Below, one piece after another: positions 49,052-61,786 of a stretch of DNA of 64,000 nucleotides. Source of the DNA: Gossypium raimondii (Eukaryota; Streptophyta; Magnoliopsida; Malvales; Malvaceae). A program made the translations under genes and the position numbers. The notes beneath the pieces were generated by a model. That model was not told where the DNA came from. It saw nothing but the letters and a program-made list of their open reading frames with translations, and made no database searches. The first letter of the stretch is position 1. Each line of letters opens with the position of its first letter. The stretch covers positions 1,054,001 to 1,118,000 of the forward strand of contig NC_068567.1 in assembly GCF_025698545.1 (NCBI RefSeq), written 5' to 3'.

Positions 49052-52000
49052 TTATTTGAATAAGTATAATTATGACATTATGTTTTTAATTTGTTGAAGT
49101 TTATGAATAACTAACTGAAAACAGTCACATTTCAATTTTAAATATCTTTATCAAATTAAAAGTACAATGTCAAAAGTGTTATTTCAAATTTTCAAATTTT
49201 GTTTGTGATAATTGTTTCTTATTTAATAATTTTACAGGGTTTGAAATTGAATCGATTAGCTGCACTTGCCGAGATACATGACATATCAAAATATTTATCT
49301 TGTAAATACAAGCTTTCATTGACTTTAACATTGGCTTCTAAGGTCAACAATATGAATGAAACTATTTCGGATCCAAACAAGAAACATGTTTTTTTTATCC
49401 AAGATAATTATTGTTATACGAATGATATGACATCTTATTATTTTATGCTTGATTATTCTAAAGACATGATTAGTGGCCGCCCCCTAATTATTGAGAAAGC
49501 ATTTGAATCAAGGGACGGCTACCATTTTCAACCATCTCTTTCTAAGGTAGAAGACTACAGAGATTCCACGTTACAGCGTTATAACATAGATGGTGCTGTT
49601 GCCATCTGTCTACAAAATCGTCACACAAGTGATGAAGTTTATATCGTAGAATTTTATTGGCCTCCAACTGAGAGTGAAATATCAAAATCTTTAGCTCTTC
49701 GTATCTTCGATGACTTGAAACATATGAAGACAACGTTTGTAACAGTAAAAGTTCAAGTCCCCGAAATTAAGTTACAAGAAGCCATTTCAAGCATTCCTAC
49801 ATCTGCAAACACAGCAATGCCTTTGAAAATAGCTGAAAATGCGCATATTGAGCAGGTAATTACATTACCTTATATATTGTTATATTATTTCAACACTGAA
49901 TTAATTATGGGTTAGCATTTATGGTTCTAATATGATAATAACATTTGCTCTAAGAAGGGGTGGTTCCTAATTTTGACTCTCTGATTTCTATACATTCTTC
50001 ATCAAAGGTTGTTGCAGATCCTTTTAACACACTAGAAGGGCCTTATAACAAGGTCATTATTTATTCTTCCTTGTTAATGTCATAGAGTCTCTAAACATGA
50101 AATCTATTTTTTTTTTTACCTAATCAGTTCCATAGAAACCCATAAGGAAAAACTTACATCAAGAATGCAGCTTAATAAATTAATTTCACAGTAAATCTAG
50201 TTACCTTTTTTACAATATTGGTCGAATATCTTTTCAACATCGTTTTCATATTTTCTGCTTAAATATTGTATATATATGTAGTATCAAATAGATTTTCCCT
50301 TTGGATAAAATATTGAAATCATATAAAGTAATATACATGATTTATTATTCTCATTTTTCATGGATTATTTTCAATGATGACTCTCAGATTGTGGAAACAA
50401 AACGAAACAAACAGAGAAAGTCGTGGTCAAAGGTTTGGGTGGACTTTGATAAGTTTGAAGAACATGGAAAACAAGTAGCCAAATGTAAACACTGCCCCAA
50501 GGTGTTTACAGGGTCAAGTAAGAGTGGAACCACACACTTGAATAACCACTCGAAAGTATGTCCTGGTAAGAAAAAACCAAATCAAGAAAGCCAGTTGATA
50601 CTTCCAGTTGATACCAATGAAAGAAGCTCAACGTTTGATCAAGAAAGGAGTCACTTGGATCTTGTGAAAATGGTTATTAAGCATCAGTACCCATTAGCTT
50701 TGGTTGGTCAAGAAGCCTTCAAGAATTTTGTGAAAGGTTTGCAGCCGATGTTTGAGTTTCAATCAAGAGATAAATTGTTATCTGACTTCTATAAGGAAAA
50801 GAAAAGAGAAGTTCGACAGGGTTTTGATAAACTTGCTTGTAAGTTCAATTTGAGAGTCACTTTGTGGAAGAATGGTCTTGGAAAGACTGCATATTGTTGC
50901 CTGATAGCACACTTTATTGATGATGATTGGAAACTGAAGATGAAGATTCTTGCCTTCAAAACTTTGAAGCATATATATGACACAAAGGCTTTAAGTGAAA
51001 TTATCCAGAGATCAGTTTCAGAATGGAATCTAGATGAGAAAATATATTCCATAACTATGGATGACCCTTCTTTGAACGAGGAAATGTTTCAGCAAATAAA
51101 AGAAACTTGTGTTCGTGATCAAGGCTCGCTTTCTTCAGCTCATTGGTTCATTAGTTGCAATTTTCTTGAGGATGGGTCTCGTGAGATGTATAGTATACTT
51201 CATAAGTTTAGGGAATCCATTGAATATGTCACTGAAACAACACATGGGAGACTAAAATTCCAAGAAGCTGTAGATCAAGTGAAGCTACAAGGTGGGAAAT
51301 CATTGGATGATCTTTCTTTCAAGTTGGAATCAGAATTTGACATACTTACTAGTGCTTTGAAATCAAGAGAAATCTTTTGTCAGTTGGAGCAAATTGATGG
51401 CAATTTTAAGCTAAACCCATCAATGGAGGAATGGGAAAAGGCCATAGCTCTAAAGAGTTGTTTGAAATGTTTTAATGATATCAAAGGAACTCAATCCATT
51501 AGTGTAAGTTTGTACTTTCCAATGCTTTGTGACATATACAAGAAATTTCTTCAGCTGGAAAAAAGCAATCATTCATTTCTTACATTGATGAAGAGGAAAT
51601 TTGATCGCTATTGGAGCTTATGTAATTTGGAATTAGCTGTTGCATCTGTTCTTGATCCAAGGTTAAAATTTAAAATTGTGGAGCTCTCATATAATGTGAT
51701 TTATGGCCATGACAATAAGATGCAACTGAACGAGTTTCATAAAGTTCTTACAGATGTTTACTGGAAATATACCAATGGAGCTAGAAATTCGATTGCATCC
51801 ACTTCAATATTGGGTGATTCCAATTCTTTGACAACAGAGACTGCAAATGATTGTATTTTGGACTCCTTCAATAACTTTTTACCCTCATGGAAGTCAGAGC
51901 TTGAGGATTACTTAGGTGAGTCAGAGCCTGCACTTCCCTTAGATGGAGACATACTTGGTTGGTGGCGTGCTAATTCTCTAAGGCTCCCTTCTCTTGCAAA

Positions 52001-54192
52001 GATGGCTCGTGATCACCTTGCAATGTTGGTATCAGTTTCGATGCCATGTTCGGCTGTTAGTGCCATGATCACACATTCAAGCTACAATAGGTTGGACCCT
52101 GATAGCATGGAAGCTTTGGTATGCAGTCAAAATTGGTTGGAAACTCTTAAAGAAAGTAAGTCATAACTCTTAATTTGTTTATCTGCTTTCATTTGATCTT
52201 CTACACTTCACTGAGAGAGTCCAATATATTTTTTAAAGCTGCATTATTCATCACTTAACTAAGTTCATTTACTATCACAGATGAGGGAGAAAATCATGAA
52301 CTTACACAAAATACGGTAGGCAGTGTACATGAATTATGATTAGAAGCTATCTCCATTGAACCTTTTTTTTCATACACCATGAAGACTGAACTCCCTTGAT
52401 GCATTTTCATTTCATAGGAAAAAAGGAAAAGGAAGATGGATGAGGAGGACACTTATGTGGTAAAAAGTTTCAAACCTTTGAATTGCGAAAAGGCTAATAG
52501 TACCAAAGACATTGCCAAAGATTCCAACAACAATGGTAATTTACTACACTTATTATCATTAACTATTATGGTACTCAAACTCGAATGTCAATGTTTTTAT
52601 TTAATTTGAAATTGATTAAGCTGTTGAAATATCATATGGTAATATATCTTATTTTAATTGAATCTAGAAGAGCTGCAAATAGTGAAAAGTTGCAAAAATT
52701 GGTGTAAGGAAGAAACTGACAGTGGAAACAAATACAAAGCTGCCAACAAAATGGTAAGAAATTTAGTGCTATTTTTTATTATCATTTCTATCTTTATTTA
52801 AAGAATAAATGTTGTTATTTCACTTGAACTGAAAAGATGAGAACTCTTTCTTTATAGAATGTTGGCAAAGAAGTGATATCATCAAAATCATCAGGTATTT
52901 TCAACTAAACAAACTACTTGAATTTGGTTTTCCTTAACAATGAAAATGAATTAAATTATTAAGCAAAGCTTCTTAATACAGAACTGAATCTTGGAAGAAA
53001 CACTAATGACGTAATAGAAATTTTGAGTGAAGATACGTCGATCGATACTACTCAATTAGATCAGGTCGAAAGCTCATCTTCCGAGTCTGATAATGAAACA
53101 ACATTGAAGGATCAAGGATCATGGTGTGAACAGGTTCATACTTCATTTCTTTGGTTATATATACACCTACATTCTTTTGGTTTTATGCATATATTAATGT
53201 TTTTACATCATGATTTTATTTGATTATTGTTCTTATAGGACGTTGAGGCATATTTACTCTCGAGGTTTACAAGCAAGGAGCATAAACGGCTAGATAAATG
53301 GCAAAAGAAATGTGAAAGGAATGAGTTAAATGGGTATGTTGCTAGCTTTGATGAGTTAATATTAGAATCTGAAGTGATCATCATAATTTAACTATATAAC
53401 AATGTTTATATTTTACAGAAAAATGATTGGACGAGATGTAGAGTTTAAATTGATGAGTAATGAATTGGCACCTTTATTCATGGTACCTCAAGATGATGAA
53501 ACTCGAGAAGAGTACTATATTAATGATTCGGTAAGTAATTATCAAATGTATAGTGGTCGGGCATAAATTAATTCATTAATTAGTATATTTGTATCATTTT
53601 CATAATTATATTTTGTGTCATGCATTAGTTTTCAAGTTGCGTTCAATGTTATCATGTCTACAATCTAATATGAAACTAATTAAAGATAAATCAATGATGT
53701 TAATTTTTATGTTATGATACAGGTTGTTAACGTTTTCTTGAATTGCTTAAGAAGAGATCCTATAAATTTCCAAATGCATACATCAATCACTATTCATTTA
53801 GCTCTCATTTAGTTGTAAGAACCTTTATCTTGCCAAAATCTATTGGTATTTAGAATTGAATTTGTTATTATTTTATAAACATTATATATAATGAAAGTAA
53901 CATATATTTTGCACCCATCAGACTCAATTGATAAAAGGATTCAAATCAGAACATGAAGTATTAGCTTGGTTTAAAGTTGAGAAGCTAAGGGTCTACATAA
54001 AGTAAGCTCTCTGATTTTTTTTAAAATTTTCCTTTTAGCTTTTAATTGAGATTTAAATTGTGTTTGTGAATTCAAGCGATAAATTACTTTAAATTACGAT
54101 ACGATACCGTAAATATTGAATGTTATTTAAATTTCTAACCATAACTAACAAAAACAAATATAATGTTATGTTGTTTCTTTTTGTGATCGCAG

Positions 54193-54676
54193 ATGTTTTT
54201 ACCATTGTGCATATCATCACATTGGGTTCTTTTATATGTTGATATCAAGGAAAAAATATTTTCATGGTTGGATCCAGATCCATCTTCTCAAATACTATCT
54301 TACCATTTCGAAAAACCTGTTACAGTATTACAGTGCTTTAAAAGCTTTTTACTCCCAAAGCTTGGTTATAGTGATGCAAATGAATGGCCATTTGTGGTGC
54401 GTAATAATATCCCAAAGCAAAAAAAGTAAGTACTTTTCATAATCTACAGCTTTGTAACTTTTTATTTACTTGTTATCTTACAAATTTGTCTCTTTTTTTC
54501 ATTTTTTTACTATAATGTGAAGCTCGGTTGATTGTGCGGTGTTTGTGATGAAATACGGTGATTGTCTTACGCATGGTGAATGCTTTCCTTTCAAACAAGA
54601 AGACATGGTCCATTTTCGTCGTCACATTTTTCTTGATATATATCGTGGAAGATTACATAGAAAAAATAAAGATTGA
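54193..54676 (+). CDS. Gene B terminal exons: Ulp1 catalytic core, cut off from the upstream frame
   Basis: 54193-54425 and 54523-54676 join in phase 2 and encode about 128 residues with H ('SSHW'), D ('WLDPDP', 17 residues later) and C ('VDCAVF'). The residue after the catalytic Cys is Ala where A has Gly. The first exon opens with ATG (54193) where A has TTG, so an independent short frame exists, though it lacks the N-terminal lobe of the protease. Confidence 0.6.
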
Positions 54677-55220
54677 TGCCTTGTTTAAAAACTCAAAGTC
54701 AAAAGGATGTGAATTCGAATTTTTGAAATTTGATGGAAATTATTGTTTTTTAATGCATGCATGATACTTTCACTCACACATTTTGTCAATTTTAAAGTTA
54801 AATTATGATCGTCTTCCACCGTATTTGAGGACAATATTTCATTAATTTTTATTTTTATATTTTTAATATCTTTTTTTACCCACATCATGAATATGAAAAA
54901 ATGTAGTATTTTAAATTTAATTCTACTCCAATATATTTAAGTTGATTAAGTATATTTTTTAGTTCCTCTCAAATATCAATAATTCAATTTAAATTATTTT
55001 ATTTTAGAGTCTAAATAATAATTTCATTTTTATATATTTAAAAAATCAAATTAACAATTTAATATAATATACTTTTAAATAATTTTATATTATATCAACC
55101 AAATTAAATATATATATATATGTATATGTATATATATATATCTTACATTCCATTCAAATTAACAAACAAAAATAGAACACTCGATATTATACTAAATCAT
55201 CATATATTCTAATAAAATTT
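54677..55220. other. Spacer after gene B
   Basis: AT-rich, no gene; includes a (TA)n microsatellite with TG interruptions at 55109-55141. Confidence 0.6.
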
Positions 55221-56196
55221 AGAGCAAACTATTTGGGTGGTCGCCCAATTTAAGGTAAATTCTATTTTAGTCACTCAACTTCAAAATTTTAATTTCATCA
55301 CTAAAATTTTAAATTTTAAAATTTTAGTCACCCACAGTTAAATACTTCACGAAAAGCTGATGCGGGTCTGTTTTTATTGATCTAATAACAAATTTAGCCC
55401 TCCAATGTTTATATATTTTATTAATTTGATCCTAAATTTAAAATTTTAACAAATTTAACGTTTAATGTTTACAAAAATTTTATTTAGTTCTAATTTTTTT
55501 AAAAAACCTCAATTAAGTTAGCCCTGAATATTTACAAAATTTACCAATTTAAATTTAATTCAAAAAGTTTAAAAGAAGGAAAAATATTTAAAAGTTCAAA
55601 ATATGTATGGAAGTTCAAAAATTCCATACGTTACCCAAGAGGAAAGCTTCATTAAACTTAACGTTATGATGATAGAAGGGTTTAGACTACTTATCTTTTA
55701 GCTTTTGCTTGTTGAATAAAAATCTAAGTGATTTGTATTTTGAAAGTCAAGGAGATTTTTTTTTTCTAATGTGATAACTTTCTTATTATTGGATTGAGAA
55801 TGGAGTGTCGAGGGCCGATCATAAAAAAATTTTAAATATTTTTCTTCTTTTAAATTTTTGAATTAAAATTAAGATTAACAAATTTTATACATGTTTACGG
55901 CTAATTTTATTAGTTTTTTAGAATTAGAATTAAATGAAAATTTTGTAAACATTGAGCGCTAAATTTGTTGAATTTTACATTTAGGATCAAATTAATAATG
56001 TGCAATACATTGGAGGCTTAATTTATTATTAGACCAATAAAAATAGGACTGCGTTAGCTTTCCGTTAAGTATTTAACTGTGGTGACTAAAATTTTAAAAT
56101 TTGAAAATATTGATGATGAAATTGAAAGTTTTTAAAGTTAAGTGACTAAAATAAAACCTACACAAAAATTGGATGATCACCTAAGTAATTTACCCT
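55221..56196. mobile_element. 976-bp foldback element
   Basis: Inverted-repeat arms about 55221-55585 and 55840-56196 pair over most of their length; shared segments include 'ttttagtcac', 'agttaaatactt' and 'ttaatttgatcctaaat'. Ends are AGAGCAAACTATTTGGGTGGTC and the complement of AGGGTAAATTACTTAGGTGATC. Both flanks carry AAATTT, too simple to prove a target duplication. No coding capacity. Confidence 0.65.
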
Positions 56197-56248
56197 AAAT
56201 TTTGTTAAGGTAGCCAGATATTATGTGAACCAAATAGACACCTAGAAG

Positions 56249-56964
56249 TAAGGTAATCAAGCCTCATACTAGTGTTGGGTTTGGGCGAGCCTATGTAATG
56301 TTTGAATACCATATATAGTTAGTCAAATTTAACTCGATTCACTTATATTTATAAATAATTAGTCTGAACCATTTAATCCGTCCATATTACTTTTCAAATT
56401 ACATTTATTTATTATTAAGCAATTATATATTTTTAGTATTTTTATTTTATTAAATTTTAAACATAAAAATTTAACCTATTAACAAGCATGTTCCACAAAA
56501 ATTCATTAAGCGTCATTTTAGTCATTCAAGTTATTATTAATTATAGTATATCAAATTCAGTATGTTTCATTTTCCATATTTTGTTGAGCCATTTTACACC
56601 ATCTATATGAATAGCCTATATCTATCTACTATCTTAAGCTAAAAATTGACAAAATTGAAGGAGAAGCTCTCTAACCTTGATGGATGATACATCGCCATGG
56701 ATAACACATAAAATTAAATTAATAATAATATATAATACAATTATAATGTAAATATTAAGAATGTTAATATCATTATATAGATAATTTTAATAAATAAAAA
56801 TATATAAAAATTAAAATGAATTTGAGTTTATCATTTATAAAAATAAGTGAACTTTTTATAAAATTTTAAGTTTATATTTTAAACAAAATTAAATTTGACT
56901 AACTATATATGGTATTCAAACATTACAAAGGCTCGCCCCAAACCAACGGCTTGATTACCTTATA
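56249..56964. repeat. Inverted repeat of about 100-bp arms
   Basis: 56249-56345 pairs with the complement of 56870-56964 ('aaggtaatcaagcc', 'ggcgagcct', 'accatatatagttagtcaa'). Likely a further non-autonomous element; exact ends not resolved. Confidence 0.6.
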
Positions 56965-57027
56965 TAAAATATGCTAATGTTGGACTGGTCAAAGATGCAC
57001 TTTATTACGTGTCTCGACAATCTCTCC

Positions 57028-57357
57028 ACTGAAGCTTTGCGAAGAAAGTTAACGAGGGGGGATGAATTGCTGAAAAGGTTATGCATTTTCTTCACAAAAT
57101 CGAACCATGTTGTGTGTTAGTTCCAAAATGCGTGGTAGAGCTAAAGCAATTATAGTCTATAGAGATATGATGAGATCACGGCTGATAAAGCCAAATTGGT
57201 GCTATTTAGTGACCGTCTAGTGGAGTTGCAGATGTATCAAAAGAATTCCTTTGTGGTTGAAGAAGAAATACCTGAGAGGGAGGAGAATTTTAGTAGAACA
57301 TCCATATCTGAAGAAAATGTTTCGATTGTTCCAATAATAGGAAAAATATATACTTGA
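57028..57357 (+). other. Possible unidentified coding relic
   Basis: 57170-57357 is open and reads 'EITADKAKLVLFSDRLVELQ' and 'VVEEEIPEREENFSRT' up to TGA, with a codon pattern unlike the AT-rich surroundings. The upstream 140 bp reads in another frame with stops. I do not recognise the family. Confidence 0.3.
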
Positions 57358-58125
57358 CATTCTAATAGTGGTTCAAATATATATTTAAAATTTTAATTTT
57401 AATTTAATAATATGTATTTAAAGAAATAAATATATTAATTTATTTTATATTAAATAAATATAATTATTCATATATGTAATATATAAACATAAATTAATAT
57501 TATAATAATAATTATGTTAATAATTTATAAGAATCGAATTAAATTAAATTAAATCATAATTTTATATATCAAATTACACAAAATTGAAATTTATATATAT
57601 AATTATATATTAAACTATATAATTTTAACATCGAAAGCGGGAGGAGCTGTACAATTAAAATAAACAAAACATCAAATTAAAATCTTTGGAGAATGTTTTT
57701 TGCAGAAAAAGTTATGCCACGAGTGGCCGCGCCTAGTCTTTTTTTTTTCCTTTAAAACAGAAAATTATTATTTAATATTAAATTATGAAACACACTAATA
57801 TTATGTAATTTATTTATTATAAATTGATATAAAAATAAATATAGTTTAAGATATTATATATTTGATGTTTATAATCATATTTTTTTGGTTTTTGTATAAA
57901 AAAGATGAAAAAAAAGGGTCTTAAATTATAGATATCAATGACGCAAAACGAAAAAAGAGAAACTAGAAAAAGTGAGTATTCCGCGTGAGTGATCAATGAC
58001 GCGCTACTCCAACTGCTTTTGCTTTTCCTGAATTAGTTTCATATGAGATCTTGCCGCTTTCACTTACTTTTCTACCAAATTTCTCTTCAGCTTTGCCCAA
58101 ACTGTGTTGAATCTGAGCTTGTTTC
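57358..58125. other. Upstream region of copy C
   Basis: AT-rich. 57660-57750 is an inverted relative of 14280-14375. From 57960 it matches the upstream region of gene B, with 'gtattccgcgtgagtgatca' at about 57968-57987 and 'aatgacgcgc' next to it. Confidence 0.55.
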
Positions 58126-59345
58126 ATGGATTCTTATCTTTTTGACACCGAAACCGCCTTGAGATTGTTACTATCCTGCGCTGAAGCTATTGAAGATGGG
58201 GATCTGAAAAGAGCCGATGCGTTCCTTCACAACATCTTGATTCTTGCTGATGAGAGACCCGACTCATATCAAAGCAGAGTGGTGAAATACTTTGCGGACG
58301 CTCTGGTTCGCCGAGCCTACGGACTGCATCCCGCTTCTTCCTACTTCACTTTCCTGGTGGATCCTGCACCATAATATCATTATAACAGCTACCATATTAA
58401 TGGCGTCATAAAAAAAGTTATCGATGATGCTTTGATGGGAAACAGGCGATTGCACCTCATTGATTTCTCCATCCCGTATTACGGTATGCAGTCAAAATTG
58501 TTTGGTAACTCCCAAGGAAAGTAAGTCTTTACTCTTAATTTGTTTAGACCCTTTCATTTGATCTCCTATGCATCACTTTAGAGGGCTAATCTATTCCTTA
58601 GAACTATATTATCTCATCACTTAACTAAGTTCATTAGTTATCACAGGTGATGAAGAAATTCATGAACCCGTACACACTATGGTATGCACCACATGTGAAT
58701 TATGATTGGAAGTGATGTACATTGATTTTTTTTCATACACTATAAAGATTGAATTACCTTAATGCCTTTTTCATTTCATAGTATAAAAGGGAAAGAAAGA
58801 TGGACCAGGAGGATTATTATCTGGTAAAAAAATCCAAACCTTTGAAACGTGATTGCCAATGATCCCAGCAACAGTGTTAATTGATCTATGCTTATTATTA
58901 AGTACAATATTACTCGAACTCAAATGTCAATGTTGATATGAGTATTTGACTCACCCAAATACTAAAATTAAAGTAAAATAAAGTAGAGATCAAAGAAGCT
59001 TCAGTCTGCAATTAAAATAGGTTTGAAATGTCAATGGAGGTAAGTTCATATACTAATTTATCTAGTTCAATTTTTTGACTAGTATCTTGAAATAAATCTA
59101 AAAGAGATGGAAACTATGAAAGGTTGCAAAAATTCATGTCATGGAGAAACTAGTAGTGGAGACAAATCCAAAGCTTCCAACAAAATGGTAAGAAACTAGA
59201 TTATTACCTTAATCAGGTTTTCTAACTACACAAACTACTTACATACTTATTTTCTTCAACATTAGAAATGGTTTAACTTATTAAACAAAGCTTCTTGATA
59301 CAAAACATGGAAGAAACATTAATTACAATTAATGAAGTAATGGGA
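58126..59345 (+). pseudogene. Mosaic copy C: GRAS start fused by deletion to the hAT end
   Basis: Opens MDSYLFDTETALRLLLSCAE at ATG 58126. A nonsense change (TAT to TAA, 58372-58374) stops the GRAS domain after 82 residues. At about 58482, just after the 'LIDFSIPYY' codons, sequence jumps to the last codons of the hAT exon ('GMQSKLFGNSQGK' in a shifted frame) and its GTAAGT donor. Linker exons follow near 58648-58680 and 58782-58850 (the latter truncated), then 59100-59186 and a decayed piece near 59295. NLP, BED, most of hAT and Ulp1 are gone. Confidence 0.8.
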
Positions 59346-59586
59346 ATAATGAAATGGGTCAACTTCTTGCCAAAATAAAATTTACTTTAAAAATGAATAG
59401 TAAAAGATGACAAATAGGGTTGCATCCACAAAAATCGGTAGAAATTTTATTCCTTAACTAAAATAATTAAATAAAGAGGAGGTTTTGTTTAAAGAAAAAC
59501 TTAAAATTAATATTAAGATTTGGGAAAAACAAAGAAAGCAATAACTAAAATTCTAAGGAAAATCAATGAGATAGAGCTTCAAAGGT
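59346..59586. other. Spacer after copy C
   Basis: No gene recognised; purine-rich. Confidence 0.5.
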
Positions 59587-61395
59587 TTGATGATTGATGC
59601 AAAAATAAATTCAATATTTTTTAATAAATTAGTTATAGTTATCGACAATTGTCAAATAACTTAATATCTTCTTACCTTCCATTATTGACAAACAACCTCA
59701 TAACTACCACTTAATAATTTAATTTATCAATAGTTTTAAAGAACAAAAGAAACTTAATTCTAACAAACAAATGCATACTAAAGTTTATTTAAATTAGATT
59801 GCATGCCCACATTACACAAATTATTATGCAATCGCCACAATTATTAGAAACCAATTGATCAACTAATTATCTAACTTATAAAGCAATTATTCTAAGCTTT
59901 CAGATACTGGTCATATATTTAATAAACTTGAACAATTGTAATTAAACCAAAATACATGCAAATACCAAAGAACACAAAAAAGATTAAGAGCAATTAAATC
60001 TCACAACTTGTAGAATCGAACTTCAAATGTTACTTTAACTAGAAAAGAGGAATTTAGCAAGTCATAAAGAAAATAAAACACAAAGCGAATTGAAATTGGA
60101 AACGGAGATCCTTCATCTCTATTCTAAGATCCTATTTATAGAGTTTATGGAGTTTTAACTGATTTCAAACTAGGTTACAAATTAGCATGATTTCAGATAG
60201 GGTTGAGGTGTGATGTGTTTAACTTACTTTTTCTTTCATGTTACAATATTGCTAAAGTATCTAATCTCACTGTCACGATTATTTTTATACTAATGCAGGT
60301 AAATTTATCGCCCATCTAAACCCACGTTTACACTTAAATACTCAAAAATACAAAAGTAACTATTCATCTTAATTTTAAAATAGCAAACAGACCCACAAAA
60401 CACGGGCAATGACGTCGAGACTCGATGAAAGGGGGTCGCGGCATGAAACTCGGGGCGCTGGCTATTGGGCAGGAGCACCCCTTGCTACTTGGGGCAGGCG
60501 CTGGTGAACTTGGTTTTGGATCAATGCATGATTAGAGATTTTTTTTTTCTTTTTACCATCCGTGATTAAAGCTTATTCCTTATAAAATTAGGAACAACAA
60601 AATAATATTTTTTTTTTGTAAATAAGAATAAGCTTTAAACATTGTGAAAATAAATGCGGTTTAAAATATTTTTTTTAGCCTCTAATTTTGTTTATAAAAT
60701 ATATATATATTTCCTCGAGGATGGAACTATTATCTATTATTACTAATAATAATATTATTTAAGTATAATAAAATAAAATTTTGTTAAGCAAAAAAGAAAA
60801 CCGGTAAGTAGAAAATGTAATCAAGATTAGGTCATAATTAAAATATCCATTTATCTTAATTTTTAATAAAAATGCAAATAAAAGAAAGTGAATGAAAATG
60901 AATATAAGATGGAACCTGGGAGGATGTGTAGAAATTGACTCAACTATGGGAGAATCTTTAATTCGGCGTGGAGTTTCTCCATCAATCAATGACTCGCCAT
61001 TGCTTTTACTTTGGGATAAACTAACTTTTAATCTTTGATTTTGATTTTTTTTAATTTAGTTTAGTTTTTGAATTTGATAACTTTATAATATGATATTGTA
61101 TTATGTTATCACTTAAAAAATATATTTTTCTTTCCGTTTTAAGAATTTTTATCTGTTCTTGTAGTATTTTTTAATCTTATTTATACAAGTAACATTAGTT
61201 TTACAAGTTGTTATCGTCCTCTCTAATTTAGTGAATACTCTAATCTTTTTTTTTCTATTTTTACTCGCCGCTTTGGAACATTCATGGTTGATTTCCTTAT
61301 GTCATTAAGTGCTTGCAATCACTATATATATCGTGCTTGAATTGTGATAAAACTAATTGTCAAAGGATCGGGTCATAATAGTGAGGCTAAAATCT
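59587..61395. repeat. Duplicate of 43460-45340 (spacer between mosaic copies)
   Basis: Matches the block upstream of gene B: 59587-60523 equals 43460-44398, 60524-60960 equals 44399-44826, and 60961-61395 equals one unit of the 517-bp tandem repeat. The P1 remnant plus spacer plus gene B therefore correspond as a unit to copy C plus spacer plus copy D. Confidence 0.8.
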
Positions 61396-61786
61396 TTATT
61401 GTATTATTTGAACTTATCTTTCACTATCTACAGTGAGTATTTATTATTTTTTTCTCTAAATTATATAATTCCTTCATTAATTAATAAATATATATATTTC
61501 TATAAAATTAGATAATAACATCACACCATTTTAGAATACAAAATCAGGGATCAAATTTGTGAAATTCTAGTATTAATGTAGACAAAAAAAAATGAGAGAG
61601 TTGGTTGAGATATTATTTAATTTGCAGGCTGGTAATTTGTAGGAAGCAAAAACAAAAGTCAAAATAGAAACATTGCTTTTCATACAGCTTTTGAATTGTA
61701 CATATCAATCATTGCTGCTTTCACTTACTTTTCTACTATATTTCTCTTCTGCTTTACCCAAACTCTGTTGAATCTCACCTTCTTTC

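Larger units (their letters stand above)
46290..54676 (+). pseudogene. Mosaic gene B: same GRAS-NLP-BED/hAT-Ulp1 layout, protease cut off by two frameshifts
   Basis: Exons: 46290-47421 (GRAS), 47664-47713 (Pro-rich linker), 49238-49855 (NLP GAF-like), 50008-50052, 50388-52155 (BED + hAT), 52281-52315, 52418-52535 (EKRKRKMDE), 52668-52753, 52858-52894, 52982-53133 ('DVIEILSEDTS'), 53239-53333, 53419-53530, 53723-53814, 53922-54001, 54193-54425, 54523-54676. All are in phase up to 53530. Exon 53723-53814 is 92 nt against 93 in A and reaches TAG at 53810-53812; exon 53922-54001 is 80 nt against 81. The readable product is about 1445 aa without protease. The downstream Ulp1 exons keep H, D and C ('SSHWVLLYV', 'SWLDPDP', 'SVDCAVFV'). 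It may still encode a truncated regulator. Confidence 0.75.
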
